From: an uncultured Faecalibacterium sp.
GTDB taxonomy: Bacteria > Bacillota > Clostridia > Oscillospirales > Ruminococcaceae
Direction: 5' to 3'
DNA: 43,564 bases
Assembly (NCBI GenBank): GCA_934548045.1
Contig: CAKTEM010000021.1
Span: 1-43,564 of the forward strand
Positions 1 through 5,888 of the stretch are shown piece after piece (positions within the stretch are counted from its first letter, which is position 1; every line of letters begins with the position of its first letter). The notes under the pieces are model-generated. The model ran no database searches, was not told the DNA's origin, and was given only the letters and a program-made list of their open reading frames with translations. Both the position numbers and the translations under genes were made by a program.

Positions 1-1
1 T

Positions 2-79
2 TCACCAAGTCAAAAAGGAAATGATCTTTCCCCACAGCAGATGGAAATTCTTCATGACATAATAAAAGCCTTCGGTTGA
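2..79 (+). CDS. C-terminal end of a truncated unknown protein
   Basis: An open frame enters from the left edge of the window and stops at TGA at 77-79. Only 25 residues are visible, ending in a plausible amphipathic helix (LSPQQMEILHDIIKAFG). Hairpin 129-165 lies 50 bp beyond the stop, as expected for a gene end. The family cannot be named from this fragment, and it could be chance. Confidence 0.35.
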   Translation, partial: SPSQKGNDLSPQQMEILHDIIKAFG

Positions 80-414
80 CAATCGACTTGAGGCATAGTG
101 CGAGTGCAATACAAACGGTTATTTAAGTATGACCCTCAATGCTGGATGCCCAGTGTTGAGGGTCATGTTATTTGCGGCCACACCGATTTCGTTACAAGTT
201 TTCTCTACTTTGATACAAAATCGTGGACTTTGATTGCTTATTGTGCTTTGATGCTATCAATAGTTAATCTAAGAATTAAGGTGGACGTAACAATTTCGTG
301 TCTTTTGTTTTTACATGAAAGGGTGATTCCAATGCAGAGTTGAAGAAACGTATAAACAATATATTATATCAAGTAACGGTATGCGATAATCAGTAAACTT
401 CAAGGAGAATAAAT
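80..414. other. AT-rich intergenic region
   Basis: This 335-bp gap holds hairpin 129-165 and otherwise AT-rich DNA. The open frame from 98 to 343 runs straight through the hairpin, has no ribosome binding site and resembles no family I know, so I do not call it. A weak promoter-like pair (TTGAAG, 17 bp, ATTATA) lies near 340-370. The ribosome binding site of the next gene (AAGGAG) lies at the right end. Confidence 0.5.
129..165 (+). terminator. Hairpin, probable terminator
   Basis: The arms ATGACCCTCAA (129-139) and TTGAGGGTCAT (155-165) pair perfectly, with an inner CTGG/CCAG stem. The tract after it (GTTATTTG) is only modestly T-rich, so termination is probable rather than certain. Confidence 0.55.
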
Positions 415-1173
415 ATGAAAGAGATGACTCGCAAAGAATTTCTTAAACTCACGGGTGCAAGTACCGCATTGTTGGCAATGTCCCATATTATCCCCACTTC
501 GGCATATGCAGACACGTCGAAGATAGATGCTCCATCGGCAGGAATGTATATAAGTGAAGTGGTTGATTTAAGCGGCTTGTCGCCTGTCGAACAGGAAAAA
601 ATCCTTACCGAACGTAACATCCCATATGATTCGACAATTACATATGAAAAAATTGTTGTCGAAAGACCTGCAGCGCGAGATTCTTATAAGGGAGTTCCAT
701 ATCGTTTTCAGATAACGTACGGAAATAAACCTGTAAAAAATGAAAGGAGAAGTGTTGTGAGTCCTGCTGCAGCTGCGGTACTAGACAGAGGTGTTAATAT
801 TCTGATTGGATTAACAAAACCCTATATTTGGATTCCATTTACAGCTTCTGGGCTAACTCCCTCTCAGATTTTCATTTACAGTGATCCCAGTCAATACGCA
901 TCAACAAATATTTATACACATCTGACAATTAGACAATGTGAATTTTATAAGGATTACTCATGGCAGCCAAATGCTTTTTTGGAAAGAGCAACCATTGAGG
1001 ATACGACTGTAACTTATGCACTGGTAAATCCTAAAACAAAAAGATTTACCTCACAAACTGCAAAGAAGACAGAATATAGAAAAGCTACTCACTATGACAA
1101 CGATAGCTATATCTTGGAAAAAGCCTACTATTGCTTTGAGCATAATCTTCCGTCTTATAAGGAAAATGCTTGA
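415..1173 (+). CDS. Secreted protein with Tat-like signal, unknown function
   Basis: 252 residues. ATG 415 follows a good ribosome binding site (CAAGGAG). The N-terminus has TRKEFLKLTG, then a hydrophobic stretch ending at SAYA, which looks like a twin-arginine-type signal with RK in place of RR, followed by signal peptidase cleavage. A Sec signal is also possible. The mature part is rich in Tyr and Thr with no catalytic motif I recognise. The final ~80 residues are polar and tyrosine-rich. Codon use is much more AT-rich than in the core genes from 9 kb on, which suggests transfer. The gene at 1188 starts 14 bp after its stop, so the two are probably co-transcribed. I cannot assign a function. 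Confidence 0.7.
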   Translation: MKEMTRKEFLKLTGASTALLAMSHIIPTSAYADTSKIDAPSAGMYISEVVDLSGLSPVEQEKILTERNIPYDSTITYEKIVVERPAARDSYKGVPYRFQITYGNKPVKNERRSVVSPAAAAVLDRGVNILIGLTKPYIWIPFTASGLTPSQIFIYSDPSQYASTNIYTHLTIRQCEFYKDYSWQPNAFLERATIEDTTVTYALVNPKTKRFTSQTAKKTEYRKATHYDNDSYILEKAYYCFEHNLPSYKENA

Positions 1174-1187
1174 AAGAAGAATAAAAA

Positions 1188-1415
1188 ATGAAATTCCAAA
1201 CAAAACTCACATTATGCAAAGCTGTATTCATCTTCATAGCAATAGTCGTATGCGCACTATGGGCATTTGAGTTTCGTATAGCAGCTGTTGTTGTACTTTT
1301 GATAGACTATATTTTTGATTTTATAACACGTCGTTGTCCTTTTTGTGGGAAGCACTTTTCAATTGTACTAACAGTGAAAGATCGTTGTCCATTTTGCGGA
1401 AAATTATTCGAGTAA
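1188..1415 (+). CDS. Small membrane protein with C-terminal zinc ribbon
   Basis: 75 residues. One or two hydrophobic segments (about residues 10-45) anchor the protein. The C-terminus carries two CPFCGK knuckles about 18 residues apart, a rubredoxin-like or zinc-ribbon pair (CxxC...CxxC) that probably binds one zinc ion on the cytoplasmic side. The upstream Shine-Dalgarno is weak (GAAAGAAG), so translation may depend on the secreted-protein gene 14 bp upstream. The base composition is AT-rich like that neighbour. The family is not known to me. The start is reasonably secure because no alternative ATG lies nearby. Confidence 0.6.
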   Translation: MKFQTKLTLCKAVFIFIAIVVCALWAFEFRIAAVVVLLIDYIFDFITRRCPFCGKHFSIVLTVKDRCPFCGKLFE

Positions 1416-1686
1416 ATATTTTATGGAAGCAGTGGGTATTCCATGCAGAAATAAATGTGTGTGCTATAAAATGTCAGCCAATTATAGGAAGAGACCTATA
1501 TTCTCTGTAATGGACAATGGTCAATTATGAAAACTATTGCAAAATGAAAATACGATAGCAATCGTACAAAAACAGAAATCCGGAAACTTTTTTGAGTTAT
1601 TATGGTTCAAAAAAGTTTCCGGATTTTCTGTAATGCTTTTTGAAGAGCCATTCTGTAACAGCCAATCACATTTCTATGAAAAAAGG
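1416..1686. other. AT-rich spacer with one strong hairpin
   Basis: I see no coding signal between the zinc-ribbon gene and the DUF6061 remnant. The only clear structure is the bidirectional hairpin at 1576-1626. Confidence 0.5.
1576..1626. terminator. Strong bidirectional terminator hairpin
   Basis: Two perfectly complementary 20-nt arms (1576-1595 and 1607-1626) flank an 11-nt loop. The arms contain T and A runs, so the hairpin can serve the plus-strand pair upstream and the minus-strand DUF6061 remnant downstream. Confidence 0.75.
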
Positions 1687-1969
1687 TCAATCTTCTAGTC
1701 TACCGTGATCGCAACCAAGTGAAAGATAATGTTCGATTTCTCCACTCAGCACAAGCTGGGTATATTCCAAGGGCTTGTTATATAAGTAGCCAGTCCAGTT
1801 CTGCTCGCTGTGCCGGGGTGTTGCCATATTCGTCCTCAATGACGATGCAGTCGATGGAAAGAATGGTTCCATCCTCGAATCGGGCTTCCACTCGGTTGAT
1901 GTCCATGTTGTAGCGGCAGGAAAGCACTTTTTGAGAGCGATTATAGTCAAAATTCTGATTTCGTTTCAT
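1687..1969 (-). pseudogene. DUF6061-like gene broken by a +1 frameshift
   Basis: The start is ATG 1969 behind a strong AAAGGAG. The first frame reads MKRNQNFDYNRSQKVL..., with a small beta-rich domain, to AQRAELDWLLI and stops at 1778. The overlapping frame continues as LYNKPLEYTQLVLSGEIEHY to a stop at 1687. From memory, proteins of this family in clostridial mobile elements continue ELDxLIYNxPL..., so the two pieces are one gene with a single extra base near 1790-1797 (within CTACTTATA). Removing that C restores about 93 residues. The cause could be a sequencing error or a real inactivation. The function of DUF6061 is unknown, but it is typical of conjugative element cargo. Confidence 0.6.
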
Positions 1970-2098
1970 TTGAATGGCTCCTTTAATGATTTGATTGTTG
2001 ATTTTTTGACGAAATGAGATTTTTTTTCTTCTTCTGGAGTCACCCATCCACCCTATGATGTAGCTTTGTTCAGCTCTTGCGGTTGCATGATTGATACC

Positions 2099-2157
2099 AG
2101 CACAGCATCGGGATTCACCGTACAGAGCGAGTGAATCCCTGATGCTGTGCTTTTTTA
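2099..2157 (+). terminator. Long hairpin with T-tract in the SARP gene leader
   Basis: The arms at 2099-2118 and 2131-2151 form a near-perfect stem of about 20 bp followed by seven T residues. It ends about 20 bp before the start codon at 2179, too close for a promoter in between. It is therefore either an attenuator inside the leader of the regulator gene or an insulator against read-through. Confidence 0.75.
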
Positions 2158-2178
2158 TTTGACACGAGGTGAAATTTT

Positions 2179-3498
2179 ATGCGTCAGCCTGATCATGAGT
2201 ACGAAGAACGGAGCTTTGGAGATATTCAACGTGCAATTGATTTTGAGAACAGTATGAATGACCTTGAATCGCAATTGTATTACCAGCATCTTTCCCCGAA
2301 AGAAGTTGCCCAGCAGGTGCTGAAAGCCACTTGCCAATTTTACGATGCTGACTGGTGCGGTTTAATTCAGGTCGATCTTGATTTGAATTTGTGGACACCA
2401 TTCTGGTGGTTCAACGCTGGCGCAACAGACAAGACGATGCTTTTAACCGAAGAATATGAATCCGCTGAATTTCTGGATCGGTGGGTACAAACTGTCCGCA
2501 AGGGAATTCCAATGGTCGTCCCGGACGCCGAAGCAACAAAAGAAGCCTATCCTGCGGAGTATAACCTGTACCAGCGGCTTGGCATCCGGTCTGTTATTGC
2601 CGTTTCCTTGGAGCCGCGCCCAGTCGCTCTGCTTGCCGTCCGGAATCCTAAGCGGTATATTCAGCAGACCAGTATGCTGCGGATTCTGGCCTATGTGCTG
2701 CTTGCGTCGTACAACGAACAGAAGATGCTGAACCGGCTCCAGATGGCGTATATTCCCACTTCGATTCAAAGCAGCAAGGACATCTATGTCAGTCTGTTTG
2801 GCGAACTGAGCATCAGTACGTCCAAAGGCGTTCTGAAAGAAGCTGACTTTAGCTCTCCAAGCATCAACCGACTGATTTCTTACCTGCTGATTTCCCGTAA
2901 AAATGCCATTTCTCCGCAGGAAATCACCCAAACGCTCTGGTCGGATGATTCAGACAATCCAGCCAAGAACGTCAAAGGGCTGGTTTACCGTTTACGCCAG
3001 AAGTTCAGTATTATTTCGGATGAACCATTGGTTTTATCCTCCGCATCCGGATATCAGCTCAACCCGGAGCTTCACATTATGACAGATTATCAGCGTTTTG
3101 ATGAACTTGTATCTTCCGCTGTCAGAGCGTCCTCCGTAATCAACAAAGTGGACATTCTCAAAAATGCTCTTGACCTCTATCATGGGAAGGTCTTGTCCTC
3201 CGCAGATGGGGAGCATTGGCTCATTCAGTTTTCCACAAAATACCATCTTTCCTATATGGGTGCTGTCAGTGAACTGCTGAAGCAGCTGGATTCGCTGCAT
3301 TCTTATGACTTGCTCAATCAGTACGCCATGAAGTCTCTGACCATCGCTCCGGATAATCCGAAAGCATACTGCTGGCTGATCCGCTCCCTGAAAGCACAGG
3401 GAATGAATGAACTTGCAACCAACGAGCTGGCCGCAGCAAAGGAACATCTGACTACGGAAGAATACGAGGAAATCCTTGCATTTGGAGCCAATTGGTAA
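2179..3498 (+). CDS. GAF-SARP (BTAD) family transcriptional activator
   Basis: 439 residues, start ATG 2179 behind GAGGTG. Residues ~10-190 resemble a GAF-type sensor (PKEVAQQVLKATCQFYDADWCGL... IRSVIAVSLE). Residues ~205-300 look like an OmpR-type winged helix (SLFGELSISTS ... LWSDDSDNPAKNVKGLVYRLRQKF ... SGYQLNPE). Residues ~300-439 are helical and fit the bacterial transcriptional activation domain (BTAD) with TPR-like repeats (MTDYQRFDELV ... ALDLYHGKVL ... APDNPKAYCWLIRSL). SARP proteins bind direct heptad repeats spaced by 11 bp next to the -10 box and recruit RNA polymerase. Two such clusters lie 12-125 bp past this stop codon. The ligand of the sensor half is unknown. I infer control of the sigma-factor leader and possibly autoregulation. 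Confidence 0.8.
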   Translation: MRQPDHEYEERSFGDIQRAIDFENSMNDLESQLYYQHLSPKEVAQQVLKATCQFYDADWCGLIQVDLDLNLWTPFWWFNAGATDKTMLLTEEYESAEFLDRWVQTVRKGIPMVVPDAEATKEAYPAEYNLYQRLGIRSVIAVSLEPRPVALLAVRNPKRYIQQTSMLRILAYVLLASYNEQKMLNRLQMAYIPTSIQSSKDIYVSLFGELSISTSKGVLKEADFSSPSINRLISYLLISRKNAISPQEITQTLWSDDSDNPAKNVKGLVYRLRQKFSIISDEPLVLSSASGYQLNPELHIMTDYQRFDELVSSAVRASSVINKVDILKNALDLYHGKVLSSADGEHWLIQFSTKYHLSYMGAVSELLKQLDSLHSYDLLNQYAMKSLTIAPDNPKAYCWLIRSLKAQGMNELATNELAAAKEHLTTEEYEEILAFGANW

Positions 3499-3509
3499 GA
3501 ATGATTCCT

Positions 3510-3549
3510 ATAACACTTTCGCAACACCTTCATGTGACTTTCATAACAC
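3510..3549 (+). promoter_or_regulatory. SARP-like operator cluster 1 (four heptads, 11-bp period)
   Basis: Heptads begin exactly 11 bp apart: ATAACAC (3510), GCAACAC (3521), ATGTGAC (3532) and ATAACAC (3543), separated by TTTC, CTTC and TTTC. A TAAAAT hexamer follows at 3551-3556. The layout matches the operators known for SARP/OmpR-type activators. Confidence 0.65.
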
Positions 3550-3583
3550 CTAAAATTTTTCAGAAAGGGGCAAAAATGGCTCC

Positions 3584-3639
3584 ATAACACTTTCATAACA
3601 CCGCCAGATGACTTTCATAACACCGTCGTGTGATATGCT
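3584..3639 (+). promoter_or_regulatory. SARP-like operator cluster 2 with extended -10
   Basis: Heptads lie at 3584 (ATAACAC), 3595 (ATAACAC), 3606 (AGATGAC) and 3617 (ATAACAC), separated by TTTC, CGCC and TTTC. The cluster is 74 bp from cluster 1, about seven helical turns, so both lie on the same face. A TGATATGCT extended -10 follows at 3631-3639, about 10 bp after the last heptad, and no normal -35 is present. This is the layout expected of a SARP-dependent promoter. Confidence 0.6.
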
Positions 3640-3693
3640 TACAGGGCACGAATCGATGCCCTGTAAGCTGATCGCACGGCGGTTTTCTTTTTT
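3623..3693 (+). terminator. Two-tier terminator just after the SARP-like operators
   Basis: The outer arms 3623-3634 and 3671-3682 pair with two G-U wobbles. The inner arms 3637-3648 and 3657-3668 pair perfectly around an 8-nt loop. The tract TTTTCTTTTTT follows. Transcripts from the presumed promoter at 3631-3639 would meet it at once. Confidence 0.75.
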
Positions 3694-3695
3694 AT

Positions 3696-3826
3696 AGGCT
3701 TCGATGCGTCGGAACAAAAACATATCGAAGCCTGAGATGCATTAAAGGCCGAGGATACTTATACCGCTTTCCATTCTCGGATGGAAAACAGTGTCGGTAC
3801 CCTTTTCTTTAGTGCATCTCTTTTTT
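3696..3826 (+). promoter_or_regulatory. Structured leader with competing hairpins and terminator
   Basis: AGGCTTCGAT (3696-3705) pairs with ATCGAAGCCT (3724-3733). The stem 3734-3747/3807-3820 closes a large loop and is followed by TTTTTTGTTG. Inside it, TTTCCAT/ATGGAAA (3768-3774/3781-3787), TACCG/CGGTA (3762-3766/3795-3799) and CCGAG/CTCGG (3749-3753/3776-3780) compete, since the last stem crosses the first. This looks like a riboregulator controlling read-through into the sigma gene. I do not recognise a known riboswitch class. Confidence 0.5.
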
Positions 3827-3860
3827 GTTGCCAAGAAAAGCCCGCAAGCTGTCACACAGT

Positions 3861-3913
3861 GAAGTGTCCTCAACCTCCGCATCCGGCGGAAAGGACACTT
3901 CATGTTTCTTTTT
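3861..3913 (+). terminator. Terminator in the sigma-gene leader
   Basis: GAAGTGTCCT (3861-3870) pairs with AGGACACTTC (3892-3901), and inner TCCGC/GCGGA (3876-3880/3886-3890) extends the structure. ATGTTTCTTTTT follows. It is the third terminator-like structure between the operators and the sigma gene. Confidence 0.7.
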
Positions 3914-3960
3914 GCCCATTTTTCGTGGCTGGAACTGGCCGCACGGTATCCCTAGCAACT

Positions 3961-3998
3961 CCAAGTTTTCGATTTTTTACGATTTATCGAAAATTTGG
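3961..3998 (+). promoter_or_regulatory. Hairpin overlapping the Shine-Dalgarno of the sigma gene
   Basis: Arms 3961-3973 and 3986-3998 pair over 13 bp with one G-U. The 3' arm ends in TTTGG, the first part of the TTTGGAGG Shine-Dalgarno (3994-4001) used by ATG 4008. The structure could therefore limit translation. Confidence 0.5.
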
Positions 3999-4007
3999 AG
4001 GTTTGCG

Positions 4008-4496
4008 ATGGCTTTTAATAAGGGCTATGAGTTAAAAAAGTTTGAAGCGCACTGGGAAAAGTTGCGAATCGAGTACGCAGCGGCAGGAATGGCTGAGGAT
4101 GCCATTCAGAAGATGTACGACTATGACCGTCAGCAGTTCAATTCCGAACGCACCCGCATTGAGCGAACGCAGGAGTTCACTGCACCTGCGTATGAAAGCA
4201 CCGAGGAAGAAGCCTCACCTCTAATGCTGCGCTATCAGGAAGCCATTACCACAACAGATACATACCACGAAACCAAGCGCAGCTTTGCATGGATTGGTGA
4301 AATCGAGGATGAGAATCTACTTGCTGCACTTGAGCAACTCTCGGATTCTGACTTAGAACTTATAACTTTGTACGCCTATGAAGAGTATGACACTGTTGAA
4401 ATTTCTAAACTGTTTGGCACAACAAAGCAAAATATAAGTAAGAAAATCCGTAGAATTACTAATTTTATCAAGAACTTTCAAATCAGGGTTGTCTAA
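4008..4496 (+). CDS. Sigma-70-like factor of a mobile element
   Basis: 162 residues. ATG 4008 is chosen because TTGGAGG lies 6-7 bp upstream; the open frame extends further left but through terminators. The N-terminal half is charged and helical (MAFNKGYELKKFEAHWEKLR). Residues ~110-155 form a sigma region 4-like helix-turn-helix (LEQLSDSDLELITLYAYEEYDTVEISKLFG...TKQNISKKIRRI). Such short sigma-like proteins are common in clostridial integrative elements, where they are thought to direct polymerase to element promoters. Region 2 is not apparent, so it may act as an activator instead of a full sigma factor. It sits upstream of the element operon and downstream of the SARP-like operators. Confidence 0.75.
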   Translation: MAFNKGYELKKFEAHWEKLRIEYAAAGMAEDAIQKMYDYDRQQFNSERTRIERTQEFTAPAYESTEEEASPLMLRYQEAITTTDTYHETKRSFAWIGEIEDENLLAALEQLSDSDLELITLYAYEEYDTVEISKLFGTTKQNISKKIRRITNFIKNFQIRVV

Positions 4497-4624
4497 ACGG
4501 CATTTTCGTCGGCTACCAAGTGAGGGGACAATTTCAAAAAGCGGCTCTTACCGCTGGCAAAACGTCCGCACTCACGAACCTTGAAAATTGAAGAGTTCAG
4601 TTGTTCGGTACTCAGATAATGATA

Positions 4625-4756
4625 CTTCCGTAATTCGCGGCCCGGTCAGAATGTAGGCGGGGTGGCTGAGATGCCAATGAAGCGGTACAAATCCGCTGCC
4701 GAATGATTCCCCACTCGCAGGGAGCCGAGGGCGAATATGCGAGACCTGAACATATT
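4625..4756 (+). ncRNA. Candidate structured leader RNA, cobalamin-riboswitch-like
   Basis: ATTCGC near 4632 can pair with GCGAAT near 4731. Inside lie GGC-TGAGAT-GCC, AGCGG-TACAAAT-CCGCT and CTCGCA...TGCGAG stems, then GAGACCTG. The string GAAGCGGTACAAATCCGC and the GAGACCTG end recall the core of cobalamin riboswitches (GGGAA...GGUGnAAnUCC and AGACCUG). CCTGA/TCAGG around 4745-4764 would compete with the terminator that follows. The match is partial and no B12 gene is nearby, so the class is uncertain. Confidence 0.35.
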
Positions 4757-4761
4757 TTATC

Positions 4762-4809
4762 AGGAGTGACCGGATGCTGTTTTCGGTCTCCGGTCACTCC
4801 TGTTCTTTT
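4762..4809 (+). terminator. Terminator hairpin flanked by ACATATT repeats
   Basis: Arms 4762-4774 and 4789-4801 pair perfectly over 13 bp and are followed by GTTCTTTT. ACATATT occurs on both sides, at 4750-4756 and 4810-4816. This is the first of three similar units in the element. Confidence 0.75.
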
Positions 4810-4855
4810 ACATATTTATCCGCCATTCACTTTTCTAACACGGAGGACTGCTCAA

Positions 4856-5083
4856 ATGGACGAGTTGAATCCTACGGTGCGCGAACAGGAGATCTACGAG
4901 GAGATGGAACTGACCCCGGAAATGATTAAGTCCATCCGAACCCTCTGTGCGACCTGTCTGCGGCATTTCGTAGAAGCCAAGGCTTTCAAAATCGCTCTCG
5001 TGCCGAGCGCAGACAGGAGTATGGACACCTGCACCGTCTGCCAGACCCGGCGCGGTCACGATTATGTTGTCATGCACCGCTGA
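4856..5083 (+). CDS. Small double-CxxC protein, unknown function
   Basis: 75 residues. ATG 4856 lies 8 bp after CGGAGGA (4841-4847). The N-terminus is acidic (MDELNPTVREQEIYEEMELT). CATC (residues 31-34) and CTVC (near residues 59-62) give a CxxC...CxxC pair suited to one zinc ion. The rest is a short alpha/beta segment. It lies between the sigma-like gene and the MazF-family gene, the place where an antitoxin or small element regulator could sit, but nothing proves such a role. I do not recognise the family. Confidence 0.65.
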   Translation: MDELNPTVREQEIYEEMELTPEMIKSIRTLCATCLRHFVEAKAFKIALVPSADRSMDTCTVCQTRRGHDYVVMHR

Positions 5084-5155
5084 TGCCGGTGCTTCATTCC
5101 AATCATGGGAGGTGATGCTCGTACCGTATAAATAAAACAGCTTTCATATTTTAAC

Positions 5156-5197
5156 AGAAGTCTGCTGCCTAGGAGGTACAGCGGGCTTCTTACATAT
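5156..5197 (+). promoter_or_regulatory. Hairpin leader of the MazF-family gene
   Basis: Arms 5156-5167 and 5179-5190 form a 12-bp stem with two G-U pairs. TCATATT (5144-5150) and TACATAT (5191-5197) flank it, as in the other two units. The 11-nt loop contains a perfect AGGAGGT that serves no visible start codon. Confidence 0.55.
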
Positions 5198-5216
5198 CCA
5201 GATGGAGGTTTCGCAA

Positions 5217-5888
5217 TTGGAATCCACTCTGAAATTCCAACGCGGAGACATCTACTTCGTCCGACTTGACAGCAGCACAGGTTCCGAACAAAACGGAACC
5301 CGCCCTGCGGTCATCCTGCAAAACGATGTAGGAAACACCCATTCACCGACTTTGATCGTTGCGACTTTGACAAGTAAGACAGAAAAGAAAGCTGCACAGC
5401 CGACTCATTGTCTGGTGGAACCGGAAAAGCTGGAGCCATCCATTGTTCAGGCCGAACAGATCTTCACCATCGACAAGAGCCGTGTCCAGAATTTTGTTGG
5501 GCACCTCACCCCGGAAGAAATGAGCCGGGTCGATGATGCCGTAAAGATCAGCCTTGCCCTGAACCCGATGGGGAGTATCCAGAAGCTCAAACCTATCATC
5601 CGCTCTGCAGCGGCTTACGCGCCGCCTGAAGTGGTTGACGGTAAGCCGCCCGTTTATCCCTATACGCCCATCAAATCCGATTTTGAGGACGCAGAGACGG
5701 TCGAAGAAATGATGTTATACACCGAACTGCAATCCGCTGTTCATGCCATGATCCAGCGGCTCGAATACAGCTTCACCTTTAATCCCAGCCTGCTCACCAG
5801 CCCGAAGCGTAAGAAGCAGGTGGCTGAGATTCTGACTGAAGCCGAAAAATACATTTGGCGAATCAAGGAGGAAATGCGATGCGCCTGA
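5217..5888 (+). CDS. MazF/PemK-family protein with long C-terminal extension
   Basis: 223 residues from TTG 5217, preferred because GGAGG (5204-5208) lies 8 bp upstream; ATG 5202 lies before that site. Residues ~7-115 match the MazF/PemK fold: FQRGDIYFVRLDSSTGSEQNGTRP, then PAVILQN, LIVATLTS and the QAEQIFTIDKSRV strand. MazF enzymes are ribosome-independent mRNA interferases. Canonical MazF proteins are about 110-120 residues, so roughly 110 extra residues follow, mostly charged helices (PIKSDFEDAETVEEMM...), ending in a region overlapping the next gene by 10 bp. No typical MazE antitoxin is seen upstream. The extension or the partner gene may supply control, or the domain may have another role. 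Confidence 0.75.
   Translation: MESTLKFQRGDIYFVRLDSSTGSEQNGTRPAVILQNDVGNTHSPTLIVATLTSKTEKKAAQPTHCLVEPEKLEPSIVQAEQIFTIDKSRVQNFVGHLTPEEMSRVDDAVKISLALNPMGSIQKLKPIIRSAAAYAPPEVVDGKPPVYPYTPIKSDFEDAETVEEMMLYTELQSAVHAMIQRLEYSFTFNPSLLTSPKRKKQVAEILTEAEKYIWRIKEEMRCA

Larger units (their letters stand above)
3499..4007 (+). other. Regulatory region between SARP and sigma genes
   Basis: This 509-bp non-coding stretch holds eight SARP-like heptads (3510-3623), a candidate extended -10 (3631-3639), a two-tier terminator (3623-3693), a hairpin at 3696-3733, a long structured element ending in a T-tract (3734-3826), a third terminator (3861-3913) and a hairpin reaching the Shine-Dalgarno of the sigma gene (3961-3998). 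The frames open across it read through hairpins and lack ribosome binding sites. Confidence 0.7.
4497..4855 (+). other. Non-coding region with structured RNA and terminator
   Basis: This 359-bp gap has no convincing gene. It holds a small hairpin (AGCGG/CCGCT near 4540-4555), a candidate structured RNA at 4625-4756, a strong terminator at 4762-4806 and the ribosome binding site of the next gene (CGGAGGA, 4841-4847). Confidence 0.5.

Noticed and set aside
98..343. 81-residue open frame in the left region
   Set aside because: It runs through a perfect hairpin (129-165), has no ribosome binding site and no family resemblance.
3510..3623. CRISPR array or replication iterons
   Set aside because: The units are 7 bp with 4-bp spacers and no replication initiator gene is near; SARP operators explain the pattern better.
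3825..4007. N-terminal extension of the sigma-like gene
   Set aside because: It would read through a terminator and the ribosome binding site; ATG 4008 is preceded by TTGGAGG.
4658..4756. TPP riboswitch (GGCTGAGAT and GACCTGAAC)
   Set aside because: The conserved TPP pyrophosphate-binding half (GATAATGCCAGCG) is missing.
5114..5134. Six-codon leader peptide after GGGAGGTG
   Set aside because: The ATG is only one or two bases from the Shine-Dalgarno, too close for initiation.
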